Both the position numbers and the translations under genes were made by a program. Positions 42,621 to 52,647 of a DNA stretch of 64,000 bases are shown piece after piece; position 1 is the stretch's first letter, and every line of letters begins with the position of its first letter. Below the pieces are notes generated by a model. It was not told the DNA's origin, did not search any database, and worked only from the letters and a program-made list of their open reading frames with translations. Origin of the DNA: UBA4636 sp963650915 (GTDB lineage Bacteria; Bacillota; Clostridia; Christensenellales; Borkfalkiaceae); the NCBI GenBank assembly GCA_963650915.1, contig CAVJMJ010000009.1, forward strand, positions 1-64,000, given 5' to 3'.

Positions 42621-43536
42621 AAAAAAATCCCTTGATACGCGAAATTCCGTCCTCGTCTGGGAGCAAATAGGTAAGATTATCCGTTCTTTTAAACCAAGTA
42701 ATTTGCCTTTTTGCGTATCTGCGCGTGTTCCTTTTAATTATTTCCTTTATTTGTTCTTCGTTTAAATTATTTTCAATGCCAAAGACGACTTCTTTATATC
42801 CGATTGCCTGCATGGATTGCATATCGGCGGTAACGCCCGCATTCATCAACCCTATGACTTCGTCTATAAGCCCGTCGTCAAACATTTTATCTACTCTTTT
42901 TTCTATCCTTGCGTAAAGTTTTTCTCTCTCAAAGTCGTACGAAAAGGCGTAAAAAGGTATGATAGGCGTTTTTTCGTCGGTTATGTCAGACTTTTTAATG
43001 CCCGTCGTTTGGTAAATTTCAAGCGCCCTGATTATTCTCATCGAATCGTTTGGGTGAAGAATATCTGCGGTTTCTTTATCGACTTTTAATAACATTTCGT
43101 AAAGCGGATAAGAGCCTTTTTCTTCCAATATTTTTTGACATTTTTGTCTAAATTCTTGATTTTTTGGGCAATTACCGTAACTGAAATCATACAAAAGGGC
43201 GTCTATATAATATCCGGTACCACCGCAAATCACCGGCGTTTTGCCACGTTTTATCATATCGAATAAAATCTTTCGCGACAGTTCTTTATACTCGGCTACC
43301 GAAAACTCTTCGGTCGGAGAGACTACGTCTATCATGTGGTGAACGACGTCTTTTTTCTCTTTCTCCGTCGGTTTTGCGCTTCCTATATTTAGCCCTTTAT
43401 ATATTGCGACGGAATCGGCGGATATGATTTCGCCGTCAAACTCTTTTGCAAGGTCTACCGCTAATTTCGTTTTGCCCGAACCCGTAGGTCCGCATATGAC
43501 GACGGCGGTTTTTTCTATACAATTCTTTTGAACCAT
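42601..43536 (-). CDS. miaA: tRNA dimethylallyltransferase
   Basis: 311 aa. P-loop GPTGSGKTKL, SADSVAIYKGLNIGSAKP (DSxQxYxxLxIGTAKP-like with a Val for Gln change), VGGTGYY-type CGGTGYYIDALLY and the C-terminal RYAKRQITWFKR. It adds the dimethylallyl group to A37 of tRNAs reading UNN codons; MiaB, encoded upstream, then adds the methylthio group. It overlaps mutL by 22 bases. Confidence 0.95.
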   Translation of the reverse strand: MVQKNCIEKTAVVICGPTGSGKTKLAVDLAKEFDGEIISADSVAIYKGLNIGSAKPTEKEKKDVVHHMIDVVSPTEEFSVAEYKELSRKILFDMIKRGKTPVICGGTGYYIDALLYDFSYGNCPKNQEFRQKCQKILEEKGSYPLYEMLLKVDKETADILHPNDSMRIIRALEIYQTTGIKKSDITDEKTPIIPFYAFSYDFEREKLYARIEKRVDKMFDDGLIDEVIGLMNAGVTADMQSMQAIGYKEVVFGIENNLNEEQIKEIIKRNTRRYAKRQITWFKRTDNLTYLLPDEDGISRIKGFFYGKESN

Positions 43537-45485
43537 TTATCGATTTCCGTTCTCGTAATTTTTATTGCAACCGGTCTGCCGTGCGGGCATTTCAAATCCC
43601 AATTCTGTTTCAGTCGTTCCATAAGGCTGTTGACTTCTTCGCTCGACAAACTATCGCCCGATTTTATAGCCGATTTGCATGCTTTTTGTGCAATCGCCTC
43701 TCTTAGCACGGTGGGTATTTTTTCGTTTTTAAATCTATCGTCGGTTAAAACGTCTTTAAAAAAGGCACCGAGATCTATTTCCGACAGTTCGAGCGGAACG
43801 GCGTAAACCATAAAGGCATTTTCGCCTACGTACTTGATGTCGAACCCGACTTCTTTAAACAATTCGAGCATATCGGAAACCAAAACATATTCGTCGTCGT
43901 TTACAGATAACAAAAACGGAACGAGCAATGACTGCGTAACTACTCGGCGAGTTTTTACGAGAGCGTAAAAATTATCGAATAGCAATCTTTCGTGTGCGGC
44001 GTGTTGGTCTATTATTATAAGTTCGTCACCGCATTCGTTTATTAAATAAGTTCCGAGTGCCTGGCCTATATATTTTACGGGCAAGTCGCTTTCGATTTGC
44101 ACTTGGGACGATTTTTTTTCGGCTTCGAGTTTTTCGATATAAGCCTTGTTTGCCTTAAAAATATCGTCGGCTTCGTTGTTTTTTTGAACATTATTCCCCT
44201 TTTCGGTCGAAACGTCGCAAAGGGGCGCGCTATAACTCGTTTTTATCGGCGTAAAATCGTATTCCGTCGAATAATCGCTATTAAAAGCGGGCTTTTCGGC
44301 ATAATTTACGCCGACTCTATCGTTGTAAAGCGTTTTAGCGTCGCTTTGGTTATTAGCGGTACTTTTGCTATTAACGATGCTCGGGTTATCAGCGACGCTT
44401 TGGCAATTTAATTCGCCTTCGGTGTTAGTCGGAACTTCTGCTATGGGCGAAACGGTCTTATCTCTGATAAAGGGTGCGTTGACGACGATATCGAGTGCGT
44501 CTTTAGAGCCGTCGAGAACTTTTGAAACGACGGAATAAACGCTACCGTAAATTATCTGATTATTGGCAAATCTGACTTCAGCCTTTCTCGGATGCACGTT
44601 TACGTCGACTATCGAAGGATCGACGTTGATTTTTAGTACGTAAAAAGGATACTGACGCTTCATAAGGTAATTACCGTAAGCGTTTTGCACCGCCATAGAT
44701 ATCGTGTTATCCTGAACGTATCTTCCGTTAACGATAATCGTTTGGTAAGTTCTGTTTCCCTTATAATAATTTGCGTTACCTAAAAAACCGCTTATAAACA
44801 GTCCGTTTTTCTCTGTCGAAATTTCGTAACAATTACTTACGGCTTCTTTTCCGTAAACGCTCATAACGGCGTCTTTTAACCCGTCGCCGTACGATTGCTT
44901 AATAAGTTCGCCGTCGACGTAGTATTTAACGGCAATATAAGGATTGGCAAGTATAAGCTTTTCCATAAGAGAAGAAATTTCTTTTTCTTCCCCTTTGTCG
45001 GTTTTTAAAAACTTCAGCCTTGCGGGCGTGTTGAAAAAGAGCGAGGTAACGGTAACCGACGTTCCGTTTACACCCATAGTTTCAAGCACTTCGCCTATAA
45101 CTCCGCCTTCGCAAGTTATTTTATATGCCTCGGAATTTTCCGTTTTAGAAACGATCGTCGCGTTAGAAACGGCTCCTATGCTCGCCAAAGCCTCCCCTCT
45201 AAACCCGAGCGTTTGGATAAAATCGAGATCGCTTGCCTTTTTTATTTTGCTCGTCGCATGCGGAAGGAACGCCTTTTTCAAGTCTTCCTTATCCATTCCG
45301 ACGCCGTCGTCCTGAACGTGAATTTCGCCTATTCCTCCGTTTTCGACGGAAACGACGATATTATGCGCGCCCGAATCGACTGCGTTTTCAAAAAGTTCTT
45401 TAACGACGGACGAAGGTCTTTCGACGACCTCGCCTGCGGATATTCTGTTAAAGACTTCCTTTGGTAAAAGGTTAATTTTAGCCAT
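43515..45485 (-). CDS. mutL: DNA mismatch repair protein MutL
   Basis: 656 aa. The N-terminal GHKL ATPase has IAAGEVVERPSSVVKELFENAVDSGA-type motifs, DDGVGM and TLGFRGEALASI. A long polar linker (about residues 345-450) rich in Asn and Ser follows. The C-terminal domain has the endonuclease motif DQHAAHERLLFD, with Asp in place of the usual final Glu, then ACKSAI, CPHGRP and the terminal FKRIV. It nicks the error-containing strand after MutS recognition. It overlaps mutS by 8 bases. Confidence 0.96.
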   Translation of the reverse strand: MAKINLLPKEVFNRISAGEVVERPSSVVKELFENAVDSGAHNIVVSVENGGIGEIHVQDDGVGMDKEDLKKAFLPHATSKIKKASDLDFIQTLGFRGEALASIGAVSNATIVSKTENSEAYKITCEGGVIGEVLETMGVNGTSVTVTSLFFNTPARLKFLKTDKGEEKEISSLMEKLILANPYIAVKYYVDGELIKQSYGDGLKDAVMSVYGKEAVSNCYEISTEKNGLFISGFLGNANYYKGNRTYQTIIVNGRYVQDNTISMAVQNAYGNYLMKRQYPFYVLKINVDPSIVDVNVHPRKAEVRFANNQIIYGSVYSVVSKVLDGSKDALDIVVNAPFIRDKTVSPIAEVPTNTEGELNCQSVADNPSIVNSKSTANNQSDAKTLYNDRVGVNYAEKPAFNSDYSTEYDFTPIKTSYSAPLCDVSTEKGNNVQKNNEADDIFKANKAYIEKLEAEKKSSQVQIESDLPVKYIGQALGTYLINECGDELIIIDQHAAHERLLFDNFYALVKTRRVVTQSLLVPFLLSVNDDEYVLVSDMLELFKEVGFDIKYVGENAFMVYAVPLELSEIDLGAFFKDVLTDDRFKNEKIPTVLREAIAQKACKSAIKSGDSLSSEEVNSLMERLKQNWDLKCPHGRPVAIKITRTEIDKWFKRIV

Positions 45486-48054
45486 CTACTTTTTCCTTCA
45501 GATAAGATAAAATTTCAAACGCTTTAAGTGGCGTTAGATTATTGATATCGAGTTCTTTTAAATATTTTTCGACGAAAGATTGTTTTTGTTCGACCGCAGC
45601 CCCTTCGTCGTTAAAATTTTGAGTCAAATCGTTTTTTTCGAGCATTTTTAAAATCTTTTTTGCCCGCGCGGTTACAGACTCCGGAACGCCGGCAATCGAC
45701 GCTACTTCGACACCGAAACTTTTGCTTGCGCTTCCTTGGGTTATTTTTCTCAAAAAGATTATTTTGCCGTTTATTTCTTTAACGGAAATTTTAAAGTTTT
45801 TAACGCCGTCGAGTTTGTTTTCGAGTTCGCTGAGTTCGTGATAGTGGGTTGCAAAAAGGGTTTTTGCTTTTATTTCGGACGATATGTATTCAACGACCGC
45901 CCAAGCGATGGACAAGCCGTCGTAAGTACTCGTTCCCCTTCCTATTTCGTCCAAAATAAGCAAACTTTCCTTCGTTGCGTTTCTTATTATGTTGGCGACC
46001 TCAGCCATTTCTACCATAAAAGTCGACTGATCGAAAATAAGATTGTCGCTTGCGCCGACCCTCGTGAAAATCTTATCGACGAGGGGGATTTCCGCAGACT
46101 TTGCGGGAACGTAGCACCCCGCATGGGCAAGTAAAACTATAAGCGCGACTTGACGCATATACGTGCTTTTACCCGCCATATTAGGTCCCGTAATGATAGC
46201 CATTCGTGTTTCGTCGTTGTCTAATAAGGTATCGTTCGGCACGAAATTTTCCTTGCTCGTCGCCTCTACGACGGGATGACGCCCCCCTACTATGTTCAAT
46301 TTTTTATCGGCAGCAAGAATCTCCGGTCTTACGTAACCGCGTTTTTTGGAAACGGTTGCAAAACTTACCAAAACGTCGAGCATGGAAAGGCATTTTGCCG
46401 TCCGTAAAAATGCGGGGATTTTTTCTATCAAAACTTTTTTAAGATTGCCGAAAATTTCGTTCTCGATTTTTATTATATTTTCGGTACTCGATAAAATATC
46501 TTCCTCGAACTTTTTAAGTTCTTCGGTTATGTATCTTTCGGCACCGACGAGTGTTTGTTTTCTTATGTAAGTATATGGCACCATATCGACGAAAGACTTG
46601 GTAACTTCGATGTAAAAACCGAAAACTTTGTTGTATCCGATTTTTAAATTTTTAATTCCAGTAGCCTCGCGTTCGCGTTGCTCCATCTCTTTTAAAATAT
46701 CTTGTCCGTTGTTTTTAACCGCTCGATAGTGGTCGAGCCTCTCGTCGAAACCGTCTTTAATAAAACCGCCGTCTTTAGTGTAAGGCGGAATGTTTGCGTC
46801 GACTATCATCGAGTCGATAAGGGATGAAAGTTCTTCGTAATCGCCGAGATTCGTCGAAATGTCCTTAAGTATTTTCGACGGCATCCCCGAAAGTTGAAAT
46901 TTAACGATCGGTATTAACGAAAGCGTATCGGCTATCGCCCTTGCGTCACGCGGGTTTAATATGTTGTTGGATATTCTTCCCGATAACCTTTCCAAGTCCT
47001 TTATACTCTTTAAAGAATCGGAAAGAGACTCTCTTATAAGGTTATCTTTGTAAAGATCGTCCACCCCGTCGAGGCGGTAATTTATGGCGTCGATATCGTG
47101 TAAAGGCGATGTCAAAATTTCTTTTAATTTTCTCGCACCGCCTGCGGTTTTCGTAAAATCGATTGCCCACAATAAACTTCCGTAAACCTTACCGTCCCTC
47201 ATGGACTTTAAAACTTCGAGGTTTCTTTGTGCGCTCGCATCCAAAATCAAGACGTTTCCGTCGTCGTAATAGGAAAGATTTTTAATATTGCAAAGGGAAT
47301 GCATCTGCGTTTCCCTAAGATAGCAAACGAGAGCCCCCGACGCCATAACGGCACAGTTTTTGTCGGAAGGAATAAAACCGTCCAACGTTGCCACCGAAAA
47401 CTGTTCGAGCAAGCACTTTTTCGCAGACGAAAGGGAAAAACTTTGCTCTTTATAGGGTGAAAATTTTACGATAGTCGATTTTACGCCGTCGGCAAGGGTT
47501 TTGTAATAATCGTATGCGGCTTCGTTACAGATAATTTCAGACGGGTTAACGCGATACAAAGCATCCAAAAGTTTATCTTTAGAGGAAACTTGTTGACAGT
47601 AAAATTCACCGGTCGTAATATCAGCCCAAGAAAGGGCGTAATTTTCGCCGATATAGACGCAACAAATAAAGTTGTTGCTCTTTTCGTCAACGAGGTTGTC
47701 TTCGGTTACGGTGCCTCCCGTAACGACTTTTACGACGTCCCTTTCAACCAACCCTTTCTGGGCGCCCGGTTCGGTAAGTTGCTCGCATATAGCAACCTTT
47801 TTGCCCATCGAAACGAGTTTTGCGATGTACATATCCGCCGCATGAAAAGGTATACCGCACATAGGCGCGCGTTCTTGTAAACCGCAATCTCTCCCCGTAA
47901 GCGTTAAATCGAGAAGTTTCGACGCTTCCAACGCATCGTCGAAAAACATCTCGTAAAAATCGCCCAATCTATAAAAGACTATGCAATCGTTATACTTTTC
48001 CTTAACGGAAAGATAGTGGGTCATCATTGACGACATTTTGTTTTCTTTTGCCAT
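45478..48054 (-). CDS. mutS: DNA mismatch recognition ATPase MutS
   Basis: 858 aa from the ATG at 48054, which has AAGGTG 6 bases upstream (a GTG at 48063 is also in frame). The mismatch-binding N-terminal motif is GDFYEMFFDDA (Phe-x-Glu). The ATPase has Walker A TGPNMAGKSTYMRQ, the ASDNLIFDQSTFMVEM loop, Walker B LLILDEIGRGT and the THYHEL histidine. It finds base mismatches and recruits MutL. The operon order miaB-mutS-mutL-miaA is common in Firmicutes. Confidence 0.96.
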   Translation of the reverse strand: MAKENKMSSMMTHYLSVKEKYNDCIVFYRLGDFYEMFFDDALEASKLLDLTLTGRDCGLQERAPMCGIPFHAADMYIAKLVSMGKKVAICEQLTEPGAQKGLVERDVVKVVTGGTVTEDNLVDEKSNNFICCVYIGENYALSWADITTGEFYCQQVSSKDKLLDALYRVNPSEIICNEAAYDYYKTLADGVKSTIVKFSPYKEQSFSLSSAKKCLLEQFSVATLDGFIPSDKNCAVMASGALVCYLRETQMHSLCNIKNLSYYDDGNVLILDASAQRNLEVLKSMRDGKVYGSLLWAIDFTKTAGGARKLKEILTSPLHDIDAINYRLDGVDDLYKDNLIRESLSDSLKSIKDLERLSGRISNNILNPRDARAIADTLSLIPIVKFQLSGMPSKILKDISTNLGDYEELSSLIDSMIVDANIPPYTKDGGFIKDGFDERLDHYRAVKNNGQDILKEMEQREREATGIKNLKIGYNKVFGFYIEVTKSFVDMVPYTYIRKQTLVGAERYITEELKKFEEDILSSTENIIKIENEIFGNLKKVLIEKIPAFLRTAKCLSMLDVLVSFATVSKKRGYVRPEILAADKKLNIVGGRHPVVEATSKENFVPNDTLLDNDETRMAIITGPNMAGKSTYMRQVALIVLLAHAGCYVPAKSAEIPLVDKIFTRVGASDNLIFDQSTFMVEMAEVANIIRNATKESLLILDEIGRGTSTYDGLSIAWAVVEYISSEIKAKTLFATHYHELSELENKLDGVKNFKISVKEINGKIIFLRKITQGSASKSFGVEVASIAGVPESVTARAKKILKMLEKNDLTQNFNDEGAAVEQKQSFVEKYLKELDINNLTPLKAFEILSYLKEKVDG

Positions 48055-48093
48055 TGTTTTCACCTTAAAACGCGTAGGTTTTCTCTTCTTACT

Positions 48094-49416
48094 TTAATCG
48101 CCTAAAACCAAATCGCCGTAGAGAGAAATTCCGTTAGCGTCGTTGATTTTTATATCGCAAAATTCGCCTACGACGTTACGGTCGGATTTAAAATACCCCA
48201 TTCTGCCGTATTCGTCGCGCCCCATGTACATTCCCTTTTTCTTATCGAAGTCTTCGCAAAGTACGGTAACGGTTTTACCGACGTATTTTGCCGAGTAATT
48301 TCTCGTCTGTTCGTTGCAAAGTTCGACAAGGCGCATAATACGATCTTTTTTTACGTCTTCGGGGACTTGCCCCTCCATTTTATCGGCGACGGTTCCCTTT
48401 CTTCTCGAATACACGAAGGTAAACGCCGATGAAAAATCTGCTTCTTTGACGAGTTTTAAAGTATCTGAAAAGTCTTCCTCCGTTTCGGTGGGGAACCCTA
48501 CCATAATATCCGTCGTAATTGCGCAATCGGGCATGTATTTTCTGATGAGTTTAACCTTTTCCAAATAATCTTCGGCGGTATATCTTCTGTTCATCAATTT
48601 AAGCACGCGATTGCTTCCAGCCTGCACGGGTAAGTGAACGGAATGACAACAGTGGGGATTGCTTGCCACCGCTTTAACCAAATCTTCGTTTAAATCCTTG
48701 GGGTGATTGGTCATAAAACGAAGCCTGAAGTCCCCTCTTACTTCCTTTAATTTATCGATTAAGGTTGCAAAAGAAACCTCTCCCTGTAAATCCTTTCCGT
48801 AAGAGTTAACGTTTTGACCGAGCAAAGTTACCTCTTTATATCCGAGTAAAACGAGTTTTTGAACTTCGGAAAAAATCGCTTCCATAAAACGACTCTTTTC
48901 CCGTCCCCTTACGTAAGGAACTATGCAATAGGTACAAAAATTGTTGCAACCTTGCATTATGTTTACCCAAGCGTTGGGAAAACTCGTTCTGAAAGGAGTA
49001 GTCCCTTCGTAAATTTTTCCGTTATCGTCAACGACTTTTAAGACCTTCTTTTTCGTCGAGCATCTTTCGTCCAAATAGTCGCCGAAAAGTTCGAGGTTAT
49101 GGGTTCCGAAAACGATATCGACGAAGGGATAACTTTCTTTAATCTTTTCCATAACGCCGGGTTGCTGAGTCATGCAACCGCCGATGGCTATAATAAGCGA
49201 CGGCTTTTGTTTTTTAAGATATTTGAGTGCGCCGAGATTACCGAGAGCGTGTTGTTCGGCATTTTCTCTTATACAGCAAGTGTTAAAAACGATAACGTCG
49301 GCTTTGTCGTTATCTTCGGTCGGAAAATACCCCTTTGCCGATAGTATACCGGCAAGTTTTTCCGATTCGTGTAAATTCATTTGACATCCGTAGGTAATTA
49401 CTTTGTAAAATTTCAT
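48094..49416 (-). CDS. miaB: tRNA-2-methylthio-N6-dimethylallyladenosine synthase
   Basis: 440 aa. The UPF0004 domain has YGCQMN, NTCCIRENAE and GGCMTQQP with three cluster cysteines. The radical SAM motif is QGCNNFCTYCIVPYVRGRE, and a TRAM domain ends the protein. It adds the methylthio group to A37 of tRNAs after MiaA. It starts almost directly at the MQ boundary of the family, with no N-terminal extension. The start lies 10 bases after a -10 element, so the mRNA may be nearly leaderless. Confidence 0.95.
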   Translation of the reverse strand: MKFYKVITYGCQMNLHESEKLAGILSAKGYFPTEDNDKADVIVFNTCCIRENAEQHALGNLGALKYLKKQKPSLIIAIGGCMTQQPGVMEKIKESYPFVDIVFGTHNLELFGDYLDERCSTKKKVLKVVDDNGKIYEGTTPFRTSFPNAWVNIMQGCNNFCTYCIVPYVRGREKSRFMEAIFSEVQKLVLLGYKEVTLLGQNVNSYGKDLQGEVSFATLIDKLKEVRGDFRLRFMTNHPKDLNEDLVKAVASNPHCCHSVHLPVQAGSNRVLKLMNRRYTAEDYLEKVKLIRKYMPDCAITTDIMVGFPTETEEDFSDTLKLVKEADFSSAFTFVYSRRKGTVADKMEGQVPEDVKKDRIMRLVELCNEQTRNYSAKYVGKTVTVLCEDFDKKKGMYMGRDEYGRMGYFKSDRNVVGEFCDIKINDANGISLYGDLVLGD

Positions 49417-49425
49417 AGCCTGTTA

Positions 49426-49454
49426 ATTATATAATAAAACTTATTATTTAGCAA
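49426..49454 (-). promoter_or_regulatory. miaB operon promoter, very close to the start codon
   Basis: Minus strand TTGCTA (49449-49454), 17 bases, TATAAT (49426-49431). Only 9 bases separate the -10 from the ATG at 49416, leaving an mRNA leader of about 3 bases. Confidence 0.6.
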
Positions 49455-49536
49455 GCCATTTGACAAGCCGATTGCCGAAATAATTAATTTTTGACCGTCG
49501 TAAATACAATATCTCGATATGCAAATACTAAAGTAG

Positions 49537-51732
49537 ATGAAAAAATTCTTAAAAATATCCTGCCTTTCGATAATCATACTTATTTTTGCGATAGCAATAA
49601 CGGGCGCAATAATTTTTTTGACACCATCTAAAACACCGCTCGATCCTAAAAAACTCGAAAGCGAAAGCCAATACATCGACTTTTACGACGAAAAAGATTT
49701 GTTGATATCGGTTACCGACGGAAAGACTTACAAAACTTGCGAAACCGAATACTCCGACCTCGTAAAAAACGCCTTTATAGCAACGGAAGACAAAAATTTT
49801 TATAAGCATAAAGGACTGGACTATAAACGAATGATCAAGGCGTTTTTCGTAAACCTAAAAAGTTTTTCGTATAAGCAAGGTGCGTCAACTATAACCCAGC
49901 AACTGATCAAAAACACTCACTTATCAAATCAAAAAACAATTGCAAGAAAAATCGACGAAATCAAACTTGCCGTTAAACTCGAAAAAAACTATTCCAAAGA
50001 CAGAATCATAACGATGTACCTAAATACCATTTATTTCGGCGAAAACACTTTCGGGTTATATAATGCTGCTAAACATTACTTCGATTTATATCCGAACGAC
50101 CTTTCCGTTGCCCAAGTGGCGACGCTTGCGGGGATAATTTCGGCACCGTCAAAGTTAAACCCAAATCAAAATGCCGAACTTTGCCTTAAAAAACGAAATA
50201 AAGTAATAGAAGCGATGTATAGTCAGGGATACATCGACGAAAATCAAAGACAAAAAGCATTAAACGAGAAACTTTCGGTTGTCAAAAAAAGCGAAGAACC
50301 TTACGAGTCATATATAAAAGCATGTCTTTGCGAAATAGAAAACGAGTACGGAATATCCCCTTACTCGTTAAAACATTGCAAAGTTTTGACATACTATAAT
50401 CCTTTATTACAAAAGGAATTATCAGATTACGAAAATAGTAGCGACTATCAAGCAATCGTTTTGGACAACAAAAACGCAGGCATTTCGGCTTACTTTTCGA
50501 CCGTCGGAGAATTGTCGAGAGATATTGCGTCGTTAGGAAAGCCTTTATACGTATACGCGCCCGCAATAGAAGAAAACTATTTGACCAAATATACTAAAAT
50601 TACCGACGAGCCTTGCAATTTCGACGGTTACGAACCTAAAAATTACGGCAATAAATATTACGGAAGCGTAACGGTTAACGACGCAGTTAAATACAGTCTT
50701 AACGTTCCCGCCGTAAAAACGCTGGAATGTATCGGCGTAAAAAAAGCAAAATATTACGCCGAAAAACTCGGCTTTTCTATAACAAACGAAGGGTTGTCAT
50801 TGGCACTCGGAAACCTCGGTGAAGGCGCAAAACTAAAAACGATAGCGGGGGCGTATTCAACGTTTGCGAACTTCGGAGAATATAAAAAACCGCATTTTAT
50901 AAGAAAAATAGTGTCTGACGGCAAAGTTTTACGAAACGCAGTTCCTGAAAAAGTAAAAGTGTTTTCTCCGTCGACCGCAAGCGTTATTAACGAAATATTG
51001 CAAGAAACGGCAAAAAGCGGAACGGCAAAAAAATTATCTTACTTGGACTTTTCTATTTGTGCAAAAACCGGCACAAACGGCGTCGGTGAAAACAATTACG
51101 ATTGTTATTCGGTGGGATATACCACAAAAAACACGATTGCCGTTTGGCTCGGAAACAAAGACAACTCCCCCGTTAAAAAGGAAACGGGTTCTAATACGCC
51201 TACCGCACTCGTCGGAAAATTTGCGGAATTTTTGTATGCAACCGATAAGCCCGACGACTTTAAGAGTAAAGATTTGAATAAAGTGCTTATAGATAAAATT
51301 TCGTACGAAAAGGACGGCAAAATTTTGCTTGCCGATAAAAACTCACCCGAAAGATACACTTTGGAATTTGACCTTTCGGATAAATCGATGCCGAATACCG
51401 TAAGCACTCGGTTTTCTTCCTTTGACGAATTGTCCGTAACGGTTAAATTAAAGGATAACGTCGTGTCTTTCGAATGCGATATTCCCGAGTACGCTCGGGT
51501 TAGCATATTACGGTCGTATAACGGCAAGGAAACGACGATATACGACGGAAGAGAATACCATGAAGACGAACTTAAAACAAGCGGTTTGTACGACTACCGT
51601 TGCGTATATACGATTAAAGGAAAAAGCGAAATAAAAAGCGAAAAAATCAAGTTAAAAAGCATTTACTTCGACGATAAAAAAGTCGCCGAAGAGAACTCCG
51701 ACGACAGACCCACCGACTGGTGGATAAATTAA
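49537..51732 (+). CDS. Class A penicillin-binding protein (transglycosylase/transpeptidase)
   Basis: 731 aa. One N-terminal membrane anchor (about residues 7-29). The GT51 glycosyltransferase has the catalytic glutamate in ATEDKNFYKHKG, then QGASTITQQLIKN and EIKLAVKLEKNYSKDRII. The transpeptidase keeps SLGK (SxxK, in ASLGKPLYVYA), SLN in KYSLNVPAVK and KTG in CAKTGTNG. A C-terminal fibronectin-like tail of about 100 residues follows. It polymerises and crosslinks peptidoglycan outside the membrane. It converges on the EamA gene with a 4-base overlap of ends. Confidence 0.94.
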   Translation: MKKFLKISCLSIIILIFAIAITGAIIFLTPSKTPLDPKKLESESQYIDFYDEKDLLISVTDGKTYKTCETEYSDLVKNAFIATEDKNFYKHKGLDYKRMIKAFFVNLKSFSYKQGASTITQQLIKNTHLSNQKTIARKIDEIKLAVKLEKNYSKDRIITMYLNTIYFGENTFGLYNAAKHYFDLYPNDLSVAQVATLAGIISAPSKLNPNQNAELCLKKRNKVIEAMYSQGYIDENQRQKALNEKLSVVKKSEEPYESYIKACLCEIENEYGISPYSLKHCKVLTYYNPLLQKELSDYENSSDYQAIVLDNKNAGISAYFSTVGELSRDIASLGKPLYVYAPAIEENYLTKYTKITDEPCNFDGYEPKNYGNKYYGSVTVNDAVKYSLNVPAVKTLECIGVKKAKYYAEKLGFSITNEGLSLALGNLGEGAKLKTIAGAYSTFANFGEYKKPHFIRKIVSDGKVLRNAVPEKVKVFSPSTASVINEILQETAKSGTAKKLSYLDFSICAKTGTNGVGENNYDCYSVGYTTKNTIAVWLGNKDNSPVKKETGSNTPTALVGKFAEFLYATDKPDDFKSKDLNKVLIDKISYEKDGKILLADKNSPERYTLEFDLSDKSMPNTVSTRFSSFDELSVTVKLKDNVVSFECDIPEYARVSILRSYNGKETTIYDGREYHEDELKTSGLYDYRCVYTIKGKSEIKSEKIKLKSIYFDDKKVAEENSDDRPTDWWIN

Positions 51733-52634
51733 GCTTGCAAACCTTCGCTTATGCCCATCAAAATTATACCGATTACGACAAGTACAACCATGATAAATTT
51801 TTTGAGCGACAATTTTTCTTTGAGGAAGATGCGTGAGAATATTACCGAAAAAATGCAATACGAACCGACTATGGGAACGGAAATAACTGAATTCTCGGCT
51901 ATCGCGAAAATGTAGAAAAATTGTCCGCCCGTTTCAAATGCGGCAGCCATAAGTTTGAATTTATCCGATTTAAAATCGAATTTTTGTTTCTTGATTATGA
52001 GTACGATAAAGCAAACGACGGCGCAAATGAAGAAAGTCAACTCGTAAGAAATAAGTGCGGCGTCTTCGGCAATAAGTTTTAATTGTTCCAAAACGACGGC
52101 GTCGCCGAAAGTTCCCATTGCGTCGATTATGCAGTATAAAATCGGGAAAAGTATTGCCAAAACGCTGACGGTATACTTTTTATCGCTTTCGACCAAAGGT
52201 ACGTAGTCGTCTTCGCTCTTTTCTATAATGCCCATTCCTATAATACCGGCAAAAACGAGAACGATTGCAATTATGTCGAAAACGGTAATTTGGGCTTGGA
52301 AAACAATCAAAAGCAACAGTACTACGAGCGCACCCGAAGCGTTCTGAACGGGCGACGCAACCGATAAGTCAAGGTATCTGAGCCCCTTATAGCCTATTGC
52401 CATCGAAATTATGTACATTGCCGAAACGGGCAAATACGTAAGAACGTCTTTAAAAGTAAAAGATACGTGATTAATAAGTCCGTATATAAGGGCGTGTACG
52501 CCCATTACCAAACCTACCGCAACCACGATTTTCATCGGACTGTACTTATCTTCGGCAACAGTGCCTTTTTTGTAAAAAAGATCGGCTGCACCCCACAACA
52601 GCGCAGTTAAAAGGGCAAAAGCAAACCACCACAT
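51729..52634 (-). CDS. EamA/DMT family transporter
   Basis: 301 aa with ten membrane segments in two EamA repeats. The start WWFAFALLTALLWGAADLFYKKG and the second-repeat end are typical of the drug/metabolite transporter superfamily. It probably exports a small metabolite; the substrate is unknown. RBS AGAGGTG. It lies 14 bases downstream of the coiled-coil gene. Confidence 0.88.
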   Translation of the reverse strand: MWWFAFALLTALLWGAADLFYKKGTVAEDKYSPMKIVVAVGLVMGVHALIYGLINHVSFTFKDVLTYLPVSAMYIISMAIGYKGLRYLDLSVASPVQNASGALVVLLLLIVFQAQITVFDIIAIVLVFAGIIGMGIIEKSEDDYVPLVESDKKYTVSVLAILFPILYCIIDAMGTFGDAVVLEQLKLIAEDAALISYELTFFICAVVCFIVLIIKKQKFDFKSDKFKLMAAAFETGGQFFYIFAIAENSVISVPIVGSYCIFSVIFSRIFLKEKLSLKKFIMVVLVVIGIILMGISEGLQA

Positions 52635-52647
52635 CAGTATTCACCTC

